NCBI RefSeq assembly: GCF_000507245.1
Contig: NC_023035.1
Span: 2,709,570-2,773,569 of the forward strand
DNA from: Salinispira pacifica
GTDB taxonomy: Bacteria > Spirochaetota > Spirochaetia > DSM-27196 > Salinispiraceae
Length of the DNA stretch: 64,000 nt
Direction: 5' to 3'
Shown: in pieces, positions 37,422 through 45,767 of the stretch
Numbering within the stretch: position 1 is the stretch's first letter
Layout of the letters: the number at the start of each line of letters is the position of its first letter
Notes under the pieces: generated by a model
Databases searched by the model: none
What the model was told of the DNA's origin: nothing
Seen by the model: only the letters and a program-made list of their open reading frames with translations
Program-made: the position numbers and the translations under genes

Positions 37422-38588
37422 GTGAAAACCCATCTGTATGTATTTCTGATTATCAGTTTTCTGGTGTTTCCAATAGTCAGTCTCTCAGCCGCAGGCGGCG
37501 GCGAACAGGCCGAAGAAAACTCCGGAATGGCCGGATACCTGGATATTGAAGGTCTTCCGGAATTTCAGCCTGTTGAACTGGCTGAAGGCGAAAAGCTGAA
37601 GGTTACCGCAACCACGAGCATTATCGGAGATGTTGTAAAAAACATTGCCGGGGATAACGTGGATCTGGAAATTCTCATGGAGCGCGGCGCCAACCCCCAC
37701 AGCTATGAACCCACCCCCGAAAATGTGGTTCGCCTGGACGAATCCCATATCGTATTTGTAAACGGTCTGTTTCTCGAGGAAGCGGTGATGGAAACCCTGG
37801 AAGCCGTGAATCCCCGCTATGTGGTAGCCGTCTCCGCAGGTATCGATGTTGATCATGACGAGCACGACGAACATGACGATCATGACGATCATGACGACCA
37901 CGACGAACATGACGAACATGACGAACATGACGAACATGACGAACATGACGAACATGACGAACATGACGAACATGACGAACATGACGAACATGACGATCAT
38001 GACGACGATCATGACCATCACGATCATGATCATGCCGGCGGAGATCCCCATTTCTGGATGAATCCCGAGTTTGTTATCCGATGGACCGAAAATATCGAGG
38101 CCGCTCTTTCTGCAGTTGATCCTGCCAACGGCGATGAGTACTCACGCCGCGGAGGTGAATATCGGGACAGTCTTCATCGGGTGAGTGAGGAAATCCGGGA
38201 AGGGGTAGACCGGATACCCGCAGAAAGTCGGAAGTTTGTGAGTGACCACGTGGTCCTCGGCCATTTTGCAGATGAATACGGCCTTGAGGTGGCCGGCACT
38301 GTCATTCCGTCAACATCGGATCAGTCCGAACCTTCCGCCCGGGAGATCAGCAGCCTGGTTGAGGAGATCCGCAGTGAAGGCATCAGTCTGATTGTGCTGG
38401 GAGAAACCGCCGGGAGAGGTCTGGTGGACTTGACGCGGAGCGTTGCCCAGGAGGCCGGCACCCAGGTGAATGTGGTCAGGGTGCTGAGCGGTTCGCTGGC
38501 TGCCCCCGGTGAAGAGGGCGATACGTATCTTGAGTTCATTGAATTGAATGCCCGGCGCATCATAGAAGGGCTGAGTACCGTGGAATAA
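37422..38588 (+). CDS. znuA: ZnuA/TroA-type metal-binding protein with long His/Asp-rich loop
   Basis: Periplasmic binding protein of 388 residues for an ABC importer of zinc or manganese. A signal peptide is present (about 1-24). Family elements are clear: VTATTSIIGDVVKNIAG, the metal-ligand region NPHSYEPTPENV, HFWMNPEF and VSDHVVLGHFADEYGLEV. A metal-binding loop of about 65 residues made of DEH/DDH triplets sits between the first His ligand and GGDPHFW, as in zinc-specific ZnuA proteins but longer than usual. No permease or ATPase gene accompanies it, so the importer must be elsewhere. Controlled by the two upstream dyads, by inference. Confidence 0.88.
   Translation: MKTHLYVFLIISFLVFPIVSLSAAGGGEQAEENSGMAGYLDIEGLPEFQPVELAEGEKLKVTATTSIIGDVVKNIAGDNVDLEILMERGANPHSYEPTPENVVRLDESHIVFVNGLFLEEAVMETLEAVNPRYVVAVSAGIDVDHDEHDEHDDHDDHDDHDEHDEHDEHDEHDEHDEHDEHDEHDEHDEHDDHDDDHDHHDHDHAGGDPHFWMNPEFVIRWTENIEAALSAVDPANGDEYSRRGGEYRDSLHRVSEEIREGVDRIPAESRKFVSDHVVLGHFADEYGLEVAGTVIPSTSDQSEPSAREISSLVEEIRSEGISLIVLGETAGRGLVDLTRSVAQEAGTQVNVVRVLSGSLAAPGEEGDTYLEFIELNARRIIEGLSTVE
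37902..37991 (+). repeat. Ten perfect 9-bp tandem repeats in znuA
   Basis: GACGAACAT is repeated ten times without a mismatch, coding Asp-Glu-His. The flanks carry diverged copies. The lack of silent variation suggests recent slippage expansion; copy changes keep the frame. Confidence 0.95.
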
Positions 38589-38625
38589 TTACGCCGATTT
38601 CCCGGAAGTATTCCGGCGATACATC

Positions 38626-38663
38626 AAAGCCCGCCCACGGATAATACCAGGGGCGGGCTTTTT
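38626..38663. terminator. Bidirectional rho-independent terminator
   Basis: AAAGCCCGCC and GGCGGGCTTT form a 10-bp stem around a loop of about 17 nt, with T-runs on both strands. It serves znuA on the plus strand and the ABC/GntR operon on the minus strand. Confidence 0.88.
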
Positions 38664-38754
38664 GAATTTTGCGGTTGTGCCAGGTTGTGCGGGCCATGAT
38701 TTTGACTTGTGCACAACCATATCGGTTTTCCTCCGGGACCGATCTGCACCCAGC

Positions 38755-38871
38755 CTATATGGAGGCCAGAATGGCATCCAGCCTGAAACGGGCAACGATC
38801 ATGAGAATCAGCGATGCAAGCAGGAAGCTGCCCCCGATCACCGCAAGAATCTTGTTGGTTAATTTATTCAT
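38755..38871 (-). CDS. Small membrane peptide, 38 residues
   Basis: A short frame with AGGAG eight bases before its ATG encodes a peptide with a charged start (MNKLTNK), one hydrophobic span (ILAVIGGSFLLASLILMIVA) and a basic patch (RFRLDA). It lies 52 bp after the GntR gene on the same strand and before the shared terminator, so it may be the last gene of that operon. No family recognised. Confidence 0.5.
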   Translation of the reverse strand: MNKLTNKILAVIGGSFLLASLILMIVARFRLDAILASI

Positions 38872-38923
38872 TTCTTTCACTCCTGTTTTGACTGTTTGGG
38901 TTCGGCTCTTCCGGAACAGATGT

Positions 38924-39295
38924 TCAGGAAGCTCCGTCTGTCAGTTCCCTGCGCAACATGCCGGTAAACTCTTCAGGTTCAATCTCCAGCAGTTTGAGCC
39001 GGGAGGAAATCCAGGGCAGGGCTTCCCTGGTAAACTCTTCCCGGAGGCGTTGTTTGGCCGCCCCTTCTGCACCGGCATGTATGAAATAGCCTACGCCCCG
39101 GCGGTTCTCAAGTATTTCCATCTCCTGGAGCATGGCATAGGCCCGCTGCACGGTGTTGGGATTCACCCCCAGTTTCACAGCCATTTCCCTGACTGAGGAT
39201 ATGCGGTCCTCAGCCGACCAGGACCCGGAAACCACCTGCTCAAGGATGTGTTCCACGATTTGTTCATATATTGATGCGCCTTTGGTAAAGTTCAT
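38924..39295 (-). CDS. GntR-family (YtrA-type) transcriptional regulator
   Basis: Short repressor of 123 residues. The winged helix-turn-helix fills the N-terminal part (SSVREMAVKLGVNPNTVQRAYAML, in two halves: SSVREMAVKLG and VNPNTVQRAYAM), and RGVGYFI marks the wing. The C-terminal tail is short and helical, as in the YtrA subfamily, which controls linked ABC transporters. It lies 13 bp after the permease gene in the same operon. A perfect 8-bp inverted repeat upstream of the operon is its likely operator. Confidence 0.88.
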   Translation of the reverse strand: MNFTKGASIYEQIVEHILEQVVSGSWSAEDRISSVREMAVKLGVNPNTVQRAYAMLQEMEILENRRGVGYFIHAGAEGAAKQRLREEFTREALPWISSRLKLLEIEPEEFTGMLRRELTDGAS

Positions 39296-39308
39296 CTATG
39301 CCCTCCTC

Positions 39309-40106
39309 TCAGGCTTCGGTTTCCCTCAATCGCAGCCAGCTGAGTGTCCAGAGACCGATAATCCACAGTGCGGTCAGCAGATGTCTGAGGGTGAATATGA
39401 GAACCGGACTGAATCCGAACAGTGCAATAAAGAACTGTTCCGGGTCGTCTCCTGATTGCCGGGCGATTTCATTTTGGACTTGATTGAAGATATCAGGGTT
39501 TTGAAAATATTGAGCAAAGATCACCCTGCCTGCCAGTCCCGAGACAACCACCAGAGCAATTGCGAATACCGCCAGTGAAAGCAGTACTTTTCCGATGCTG
39601 TTTTTCTCGAAGTAAACGCTTCCGAAGAGAAACAGGGCATTCACCGGCAGATACAAATACAATGTGTCCAGAAGCAATTTGCCGAATTGGGACGGGAAGT
39701 GGGTTCCTTCAACCCCGATTATGAGAGCGGCGAAGTAGAGAATTACCAGTGAAGCTATGTAGAGCAGGCTCATGAGAAGCCAGTAGCCCAGGGCGGTGAC
39801 CGCAATTTTGGAAAGCATCTTCTCAAAGCTGAATGCCGGTCTCAGCAGGTATTCCATGTGGGATGCGGATCCCCGCTGACGGGTGAAGCTGCTTCCGGTG
39901 AGCACCAGCCCGAATATCAAAGTAAAAAGCGTGTATTCCGCCCCGTCAACCTGACGACCGTTATCCACCAGCCAGGAAACCATGGAGAGGGCAATGAAGA
40001 TTCCGAATATTCCCAGGGCCGATATCAGGGCTTTTTTTCCGTTTTCGCCGATTTCAAGGCCAATGAGCCGGGCAATCCGCTGCAGACTTTGTCGTACCAT
40101 GTTCAT
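39309..40106 (-). CDS. ABC transporter permease of the YtrA-type operon
   Basis: Integral membrane protein of 265 residues with about six hydrophobic segments and no recognised catalytic motif, consistent with an ABC-2-like exporter subunit. It overlaps the ATPase gene by one base and is followed by the GntR gene. Family members export antimicrobial peptides or respond to envelope stress; the substrate here is unknown. Confidence 0.8.
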   Translation of the reverse strand: MNMVRQSLQRIARLIGLEIGENGKKALISALGIFGIFIALSMVSWLVDNGRQVDGAEYTLFTLIFGLVLTGSSFTRQRGSASHMEYLLRPAFSFEKMLSKIAVTALGYWLLMSLLYIASLVILYFAALIIGVEGTHFPSQFGKLLLDTLYLYLPVNALFLFGSVYFEKNSIGKVLLSLAVFAIALVVVSGLAGRVIFAQYFQNPDIFNQVQNEIARQSGDDPEQFFIALFGFSPVLIFTLRHLLTALWIIGLWTLSWLRLRETEA

Positions 40107-40954
40107 CAGGACCTCCCTTCAATGTTGCTGCGCACGAGACCAGCATTGGCCGTAACCGCCTGAAAAAAGAGTTCAAGATCAATATCATCCGAACCATCCG
40201 GTGCAATGTCTCTTGGAACCAGGGCGGTAACCCCTCCCACTGCGGGCTGCCAGGAGAGAGCTTGTTCTGGAAGGTGCTTCTCTTCATACCATGCCATGGC
40301 CAGACCTTCCGAAATAGTGCCCATATCGCCCTGAAACACAACTTCGCCGTTATCCAGAATGATCACCGGATCTATGATGTTTTGCACATCCCGCACCTGA
40401 TGGGTGGAGATAATGAAACTTCGATGGGCGTCGGCCTGCTCGGCCAGAAGCTGACGGAATTTCTGTTTGGACGGAATGTCCAGTCCGTTGGTGGGCTCAT
40501 CCATAATCACCGCCTCAGTGTTGCTTGCCAGGGCCACCGCCAGGAGGCATTTTTTCTTCTGCCCCAGAGACATCCGCCGCATGGACTCTCCCCGTTCAAT
40601 TTCAAGTTCCTCTGCAAATCGCTTCAGATCCTGAAAACTGAAATCCGGATAAAATCCGCCCACAATGGCGCTGTAGGCATCCAGACTTAAGCCGGGAACG
40701 GCAATCTCTTCCGGAATAAACGAGAGCTTGTTCAGCGCCTCGGGATGACGAATGGCAGCCTGTCTGCCGAATAAGCTGATATTACCGCCATGGGGAAAAA
40801 GCAGACCTGCGGCAAGCTTCAGCATGGTTGTTTTTCCGGCACCGTTTTTTCCCAGGAGTCCGTAGATCCCCGGTTCGCCGATGTCGAAATCCAGGTTGGA
40901 AAACAACTGAGCATTCTTTTTATATCCGAATGCCACTTTGTTCATGTGAATCAT
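40106..40954 (-). CDS. ABC transporter ATP-binding protein
   Basis: ATPase of 282 residues. ATG 40954 has GGAGG five bases upstream and is chosen over an ATG four codons earlier. Walker A is GKNGAGKTTM, the signature is MSLGQKKK (a variant of LSGGQ) and Walker B is VIMDEPTNGLD, followed by the switch His in STHQ. The C-terminal tail of about 60 residues is of unknown role. First gene of the ATPase-permease-GntR operon. Confidence 0.92.
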   Translation of the reverse strand: MIHMNKVAFGYKKNAQLFSNLDFDIGEPGIYGLLGKNGAGKTTMLKLAAGLLFPHGGNISLFGRQAAIRHPEALNKLSFIPEEIAVPGLSLDAYSAIVGGFYPDFSFQDLKRFAEELEIERGESMRRMSLGQKKKCLLAVALASNTEAVIMDEPTNGLDIPSKQKFRQLLAEQADAHRSFIISTHQVRDVQNIIDPVIILDNGEVVFQGDMGTISEGLAMAWYEEKHLPEQALSWQPAVGGVTALVPRDIAPDGSDDIDLELFFQAVTANAGLVRSNIEGRS

Positions 40955-40988
40955 TAGATCCTCCATACATTGTATTCGATTTCCGTAT

Positions 40989-41014
40989 TAGTGTACCACT
41001 TATGTAGTACACTA
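40989..41014. promoter_or_regulatory. Inverted-repeat operator of the ABC/GntR operon
   Basis: TAGTGTAC and GTACACTA form a perfect 8-bp inverted repeat around 10 bp, 35 bp before the ATPase start. The form suits a dimeric GntR/YtrA repressor, so autoregulation is likely. Confidence 0.7.
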
Positions 41015-41136
41015 CAACACTAAGTATATATACCCGGGTTGTCAAGCTGTTTTTCTGTTTTTTTTCATTTTCATCCCCGGGAGGCGCAGTCGGCCCGGCC
41101 GGTGATTTTTCCTCTCCCATGTGATATAACCGGGGA

Positions 41137-41748
41137 ATGCTTCAGATATATTTATCCGCATTTGCGGGCTATTTTGTGATTGTTGATCCCATCGGGGTTT
41201 CGCTGGTGTTCCATGCTCTCACCGACGGCAGGGAGCGTAAATATACCAGAACCATGGCGGTAAAAGCCGTGGGCATTTCTCTGGTCCTGGTGAGCGTATT
41301 CGGTCTGTTCGGCAAGTCCTTTCTTGAGGGATTGGGTATCGGCATGGATGCTTTCCGGATTGCCGGAGGTTTGCTCCTGTTCTACACCGCATTCGGAATG
41401 ATTGTTCATCCCGGGGAGGAAGAATCCCGGGAAATCACCGGAAGCAGCCCCAGAGATATTTCAGTCTATCCCCTGAGCATCCCCATGATCGCCGGTCCCG
41501 GGGCTTTGACCTATACGGTTCTGGAGTTTTCCCGGAACGCAGGAACCCTTGAGAGCCTGCTGCCCCTCTTTCTTGCAATCTTTACCGTCTACGCCATTGC
41601 TTTGGTGATGTTTCTGGCATCAGGAAGGATCGTGAAAGTCGCCGGGCGCACCGCCAACAATGTATTTAAGCGGCTGCTGGGCATCCTTCTGGCGTCCCTG
41701 GCCATCCAGTTTATTATTGACGGCATTGCGGGTGCATTCAGGGCCTAA
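41137..41748 (+). CDS. MarC-family membrane protein
   Basis: Inner-membrane protein of 203 residues with six hydrophobic segments. FVIVDPIGVSLVFHAL near the N-terminus and PLSIPMIAGPGALT in the middle are the two MarC/YchE repeats. Function of the family is not settled (transport has been proposed). Its last 11 bases overlap the end of the convergent permease-ATPase gene. Confidence 0.88.
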   Translation: MLQIYLSAFAGYFVIVDPIGVSLVFHALTDGRERKYTRTMAVKAVGISLVLVSVFGLFGKSFLEGLGIGMDAFRIAGGLLLFYTAFGMIVHPGEEESREITGSSPRDISVYPLSIPMIAGPGALTYTVLEFSRNAGTLESLLPLFLAIFTVYAIALVMFLASGRIVKVAGRTANNVFKRLLGILLASLAIQFIIDGIAGAFRA

Positions 41749-43174
41749 GAAGTTCGCTCCAGGAACAGGAGTCTACCGCCCTGCCCGCAAGCTCCTCCGG
41801 ATAGTGGGTGATGATAATGGTTGGTACCGGTCTGCGGGAATGAAGCAGAAAGAATCGGTCCCATATATCATCCCGGGCGCTTTTATCCAGGTTATTGAAG
41901 GGTTCATCCATGAGCAGGGCTCTGGGCCTGAGATACCATGCCCGAGCCATGGAAAGACGTTTCCGCATTCCCCCGGACAGCTGGCTGGGAAAATGATGGT
42001 AAAATCCTTCCAGTCCCCAAAGGTCCAGCATGTGTGCCGCACGATTGATATTTTCAGCAGAGGGCGAAGGGAGCACGGGAAGCAGAGTGTTGCCCAGGGC
42101 ATCCCGATGTTCCAGCAGCAGGTCATCCTGGAACAGCATTGCCAGCTCATGGGGCCGCTGAACAGTTCCCTCATCGGGGGTGTACAGCCCCCCTATTGTC
42201 TTCAGAAGTGTTGTTTTGCCGCAGCCTGAAGGACCGTGAATTACCAGCGGCCGTTCCGGTGAAACGGAAAAATTCATCCCGCTGAATATTTTGTGCCTGC
42301 CGAAGCTGACTCTGAGCTGTCTTACCTGAATGCCCAGCTGTGTGCCGGTTTGAACAGCCATTGCTGCCGCCTCATCAGACTGAACAGGCTGGAACGTGCC
42401 GGTCTGCTGCATGGGAGCAGCTGTGGATGTCCGCTCCGGAAAGCTGTAGCGGAGAATCAGACGAATGCAGAGAGACAGAACGGCCATGCTCAGAAGAAAC
42501 AGCAGAGCCCAGGCAAAGAACCGGTCAACTTCGAAAAACTGATAAAATGAGTTGATGCGTCTGCCGAAACCGTCCTGGGCGGCAAACCATTCTGCGACCA
42601 TTGCGCTTTTCACTGCTGTCATCATGCCAAGATGTGCGTTGGTCTTTAACGCAGGCAGGAGACGGGGGATGTAGAGTTCGGTCCAGAGGGTCCGGGGCCT
42701 GTTGTTATATATCCTGAAAAGCTGGTATTCGTAATCCCTGATCTGACGGCGGGCTTCCACGATGTGACTGAGGAGCAATGGAGTGGTTACCAGAAACGCC
42801 ACAGCGGGGGCGGCGGCCCCTTTGGTACCCAGCCACAGCACCAGAGGAGTAATCCAGAGCAGAGGGGGCGCTCCTTGAAGAAGAAAAACCGGGAAAAACG
42901 CAACCCTTCTACTGAAGCCGCTGCCGCCGATGAGCAGCCCAAGGGGAATGCTGATAATCCATGCGGCGGCAAACCCCAGCAGGGCACGGGACAGGGTCCT
43001 GGACAGCTCAACCAGAAAATCAGCAATGAGCCCCGGAGACGCAATAAGATCCAGAACCCTGCCGGGCCCCGGTAATACTCCCGGCCCGGCAAGCACGCTC
43101 CCTCCCCACCAGAGCAGGAAAAAGAGTATCAGTCCGGCGGAATATTCGGCCATTCTCACCGCAATCTGATACAT
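41738..43174 (-). CDS. ABC transporter permease-ATPase fusion (nitrate/sulfonate/taurine type)
   Basis: Single protein of 478 residues joining two importer subunits usually encoded apart. ATG 43174 with GGGAAG upstream is chosen over an ATG 13 codons earlier that overlaps the previous gene. Residues 1-235 form an SsuC/TauC-like permease with six helices. A linker rich in Gln, Thr and Ala (about 245-270) leads to an SsuB-like ATPase with Walker A GPSGCGKTTLL, signature LSGGMRKR and Walker B LLMDEPFNNLD. The binding protein is encoded 16 bp upstream. Substrate unknown. Confidence 0.87.
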   Translation of the reverse strand: MYQIAVRMAEYSAGLILFFLLWWGGSVLAGPGVLPGPGRVLDLIASPGLIADFLVELSRTLSRALLGFAAAWIISIPLGLLIGGSGFSRRVAFFPVFLLQGAPPLLWITPLVLWLGTKGAAAPAVAFLVTTPLLLSHIVEARRQIRDYEYQLFRIYNNRPRTLWTELYIPRLLPALKTNAHLGMMTAVKSAMVAEWFAAQDGFGRRINSFYQFFEVDRFFAWALLFLLSMAVLSLCIRLILRYSFPERTSTAAPMQQTGTFQPVQSDEAAAMAVQTGTQLGIQVRQLRVSFGRHKIFSGMNFSVSPERPLVIHGPSGCGKTTLLKTIGGLYTPDEGTVQRPHELAMLFQDDLLLEHRDALGNTLLPVLPSPSAENINRAAHMLDLWGLEGFYHHFPSQLSGGMRKRLSMARAWYLRPRALLMDEPFNNLDKSARDDIWDRFFLLHSRRPVPTIIITHYPEELAGRAVDSCSWSELLRP

Positions 43175-43190
43175 CCCCTTCCCGGCAGCA

Positions 43191-44102
43191 TCAATATGTG
43201 TGGAATTCCGCACCCGGATCCTCGATGTTCATAATGCGGGAATAGAGTTGAATGAGTTCGACCTCTTCCTCTTCACCGGGGAAATCAAAAAGGGCCTGCT
43301 GAAGGCCTCTCTGAATCACCGGAGCGGGAAGTTCGAAATACTCAGCGTATTTGTTGCCATAATATGCGGGATCTTCAACAATCTCTGCGGTAATTCGGGA
43401 AAGACGGTCCTGCAGCTGCTCCAGTTCATCGGATACTCGGGCTGCAGTTGCTTCCAGGGCAAACACGCTCACCTGGGGACTGCGCATCTCCCCTCCGGAA
43501 AGCAGTGCATAACTGTCCTGGATGGTTTGAAAGCGAAAAGCATTGCCCGAAGCTTCCAGCTTGCTGGCGATGGGTTCCACCAGAACGGCGGCATCCGCCT
43601 TACCCTGAACCAGCAGTCCTGCTGCCTGGGGAAAGGGTGCATATGACAGCTCAATCTCATCTGCCAGCCCCAGCTCTTCCAGAAGTGCGGAAATCTGTAC
43701 TTCAATGGGACTGCCTTCAAAGGGCACATAGATGCTGCCGCCACTCAATTCCTCCAGGCCGGAAATTTCTGAAGATGTCATGATAGAAGATATTCCCCAG
43801 ACATGACCAAAAAGATAGCGGATATCCCCTGCAGCCTGATACCGAGTGTAGCCCACAGTAAAACCTGAAGCCAGCAAATCGATCTCGCCATTCAGCAGCT
43901 GTCCCAGTGCCTGGGGATGATCGGTAAAATCCCTGCCTTCATAATCCCCGGGGTGACGCTCTGCCAGCTCCAGAAACGGAATTGAACTGATGGTTTTGGG
44001 ATATGCCATGGAGATTTGACCATCAGTCTCCGGTGACGGTGATGCAAAAAGCACTGCAGAGAAAACTGCAGCCAGCATGAAAGACGCAATATTTTTGTTC
44101 AT
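43191..44102 (-). CDS. Substrate-binding protein of the fused ABC importer
   Basis: Periplasmic protein of 303 residues with a signal peptide (about 1-20) and the fold of the NMT1/SsuA group: two lobes with YPKTISSIPFLELAE and VQGKADAAVLVEPIASKL. Bound compounds in this group include sulfonates, nitrate and pyrimidine precursors of thiamine. It precedes the permease-ATPase fusion by 16 bp, so the two genes make a complete importer. Confidence 0.82.
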   Translation of the reverse strand: MNKNIASFMLAAVFSAVLFASPSPETDGQISMAYPKTISSIPFLELAERHPGDYEGRDFTDHPQALGQLLNGEIDLLASGFTVGYTRYQAAGDIRYLFGHVWGISSIMTSSEISGLEELSGGSIYVPFEGSPIEVQISALLEELGLADEIELSYAPFPQAAGLLVQGKADAAVLVEPIASKLEASGNAFRFQTIQDSYALLSGGEMRSPQVSVFALEATAARVSDELEQLQDRLSRITAEIVEDPAYYGNKYAEYFELPAPVIQRGLQQALFDFPGEEEEVELIQLYSRIMNIEDPGAEFHTY

Positions 44103-44239
44103 TCGAAACTCCTTATGATAGCCGACGAGGCATTTTGCATTTACCTCGCCGCTGTTCTATCTTATTCTTAGGTACATACGGGGCAATTCCCCGGCGCTGA
44201 AAGATCCACGGATCCGGAAGCACAGAGGATATACTACAC

Positions 44240-44971
44240 ATGCACAGCAAAATGAAAAAGCCCCATCTACTGCTCCTCCACAATGGTTTTCAAAATGCCG
44301 GAACATGGGATGCGCTGCTGCCCCGGCTCTCCGATCTCTTTCACCCCCATGCACCCAACCGGCACGGCTATGATCCCCACAACGAACTGGTGTTCCCCGA
44401 CAGCGGCGCAGGTGAAACCCTGGACAGCATAGAGTCGGGTCGGCTCGAATTGGAGCAGTGGATCAAAAACAACATCCCTGAAGATGAAGAGTATTTCATC
44501 TGGGGGCATTGCCTGGGCGGCGCAATCGCATCGGCCTATGCGTCCACCGCTCCCCGGGGATTGCGTGGGATGCTGTGTGAAGCCTGCGGATTCTTTTCCA
44601 ATGAAACTCTGGCCCATAAGGCTGAACTGCTTGTCCCGCCGTTTGAAGAACTGCCGCCGGAAATTCAATCATCGTTCCGTGAACAGCACGGGCATTCACG
44701 GGCTGAACGTTTGTGGAAGATTATCAGCACCCACAGGGACAGCTATATTATGAATCCCGATTACAGCATTCTGAATATTCTTGAAAAGATTGAAGTTCCC
44801 GTTATTCTTTGGCAGGGCGACAGGGATCCCTATTTCACTCCCCAGCACAGCAGGAGAGCCCTCACCCATCTGCAGCGGGGGCGGCTGCAGATTGAGCCCG
44901 GAGGGAAGCATGACATGCACAATCAATTTCCCCTGAAGGGCATCGACCTGGTGAGAGACCTTCCGGACTGA
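44240..44971 (+). CDS. Alpha/beta hydrolase with Cys nucleophile
   Basis: Cytoplasmic hydrolase of 243 residues. The oxyanion region is LLLHNGFQNAGTWD, and the nucleophile elbow reads GHCLGG, with Cys91 where Ser is usual. Asp196 (GDRDPYF) and His224 (GGKHD) complete the triad. A Cys nucleophile is known in dienelactone hydrolases but is rare in this lipase-like branch. Two starts are possible (44240, 44252). Substrate unknown. Its stop is directly adjacent to that of the convergent NifX-like gene. Confidence 0.82.
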   Translation: MHSKMKKPHLLLLHNGFQNAGTWDALLPRLSDLFHPHAPNRHGYDPHNELVFPDSGAGETLDSIESGRLELEQWIKNNIPEDEEYFIWGHCLGGAIASAYASTAPRGLRGMLCEACGFFSNETLAHKAELLVPPFEELPPEIQSSFREQHGHSRAERLWKIISTHRDSYIMNPDYSILNILEKIEVPVILWQGDRDPYFTPQHSRRALTHLQRGRLQIEPGGKHDMHNQFPLKGIDLVRDLPD

Positions 44972-45373
44972 TCAGTGGCGGCAATGGCCTGCATGCCCCT
45001 GATGATCGCCGTCATGGTCTCCATGTTCCGTACACACCCCGCTGTCGGTGCTGAGATTGAGAGAACCTGAGGCATAGGCGGACATGAGGGCGTCCAGACG
45101 ACCGGGAGCCTGCAGGGGAAACCGGCAGGTAATTCCCGCTGCTTCAAGTTTCCGGATAGCCCCCCGGCCCATACCCAGACAGACCACAGTGCTGACATTC
45201 ATGGCAATCAGCTCCTCCACCGGCGCACAACCCTGGCTTCGCCGGTTGGCGCAGTCGAAAAACTCGGGCTCGGTGGACGACTGGTCAAAAATGGCGAAGA
45301 AGGGGGCGGAACCGAAATGCCCTGAAAGAGGGCTGTCTGCTTTGTTTTGTAAAACTGGTACGGCGGTTTTCAT
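44972..45373 (-). CDS. NifX/NafY-like dinitrogenase cofactor-domain protein
   Basis: Small protein of 133 residues from ATG 45373 (AAGGAG seven bases upstream). The domain PF02579 is evident: an N-terminal strand KTAVPVLQ, the loop PLSGHFGSAPFFAIFD, and GCAPVEELIAMNVSTVVCLGMGRGA. Family members bind iron-molybdenum cofactor precursors or unknown metal clusters; no nif genes are here, so nitrogen fixation is not implied. The C-terminus has a His/Cys tail (CTEHGDHDGDHQGH) that could bind metal. Preceded by a DUF134 gene, a common pairing. Confidence 0.87.
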   Translation of the reverse strand: MKTAVPVLQNKADSPLSGHFGSAPFFAIFDQSSTEPEFFDCANRRSQGCAPVEELIAMNVSTVVCLGMGRGAIRKLEAAGITCRFPLQAPGRLDALMSAYASGSLNLSTDSGVCTEHGDHDGDHQGHAGHCRH

Positions 45374-45428
45374 ATGAAATCTCCTTGTGGTAATGGGCTG
45401 GTTTTCTCCAGGGCCTTCCCGGTTGGTA

Positions 45429-45761
45429 TTAGGGATCAGAAACTGATACAGCCGCCTCAACGGCTTCAATTTCCGCACAATACTCAGATGCATTGATTGC
45501 CAGAGCATCTCCTGCGGCTAAAGCAACGGCCACCTTTTTCCGGGCGGATTTGATAATCAGCCCGAATGACTGGCGTGAGATGCCCATTTTTTCGGCTGCA
45601 TCTGCATGATACAGCCCCTGGGCGTCCGCAAGTCTGAGGGCTTCAAATTCATCCAGTTCAAGTGTCTGTACCTTCAGTTCCCGCATCGGCACCCCCCGGG
45701 GTTTAAAAAACCGGGAGCCGGGATTTCCTGATATTTTTCTACAGCCCTTTATTCTTGGCAT
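45429..45761 (-). CDS. DUF134 DNA-binding protein
   Basis: Predicted regulator of 110 residues. It starts MPRIKGCRKI and has FKPRGVPMRELK, LDEFEALRLAD and a helix-turn-helix AAEKMGISRQSFGLIIKSARKK, all typical of the UPF0251/DUF134 family. These proteins often accompany NifX/NifB-domain proteins, as here (55 bp gap). A near-consensus promoter ends six bases before the start codon, implying a leaderless mRNA. Confidence 0.87.
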   Translation of the reverse strand: MPRIKGCRKISGNPGSRFFKPRGVPMRELKVQTLELDEFEALRLADAQGLYHADAAEKMGISRQSFGLIIKSARKKVAVALAAGDALAINASEYCAEIEAVEAAVSVSDP

Positions 45762-45767
45762 ATGCTA

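Noticed and set aside
37902-37991. Regular repeats that might suggest a CRISPR array
   Set aside because: The unit is 9 bp with no spacers and lies in frame inside a gene.
37485-38051. Long minus-strand frame with repeated MFV units opposite znuA
   Set aside because: It is the antisense shadow of the Asp-Glu-His repeat; it has no ribosome site and znuA is clearly the coding strand.
44103-44239. Possible thiamine riboswitch before the binding-protein gene
   Set aside because: Conserved TPP elements such as CUGAGA were not found; only a weak five-pair stem is present.
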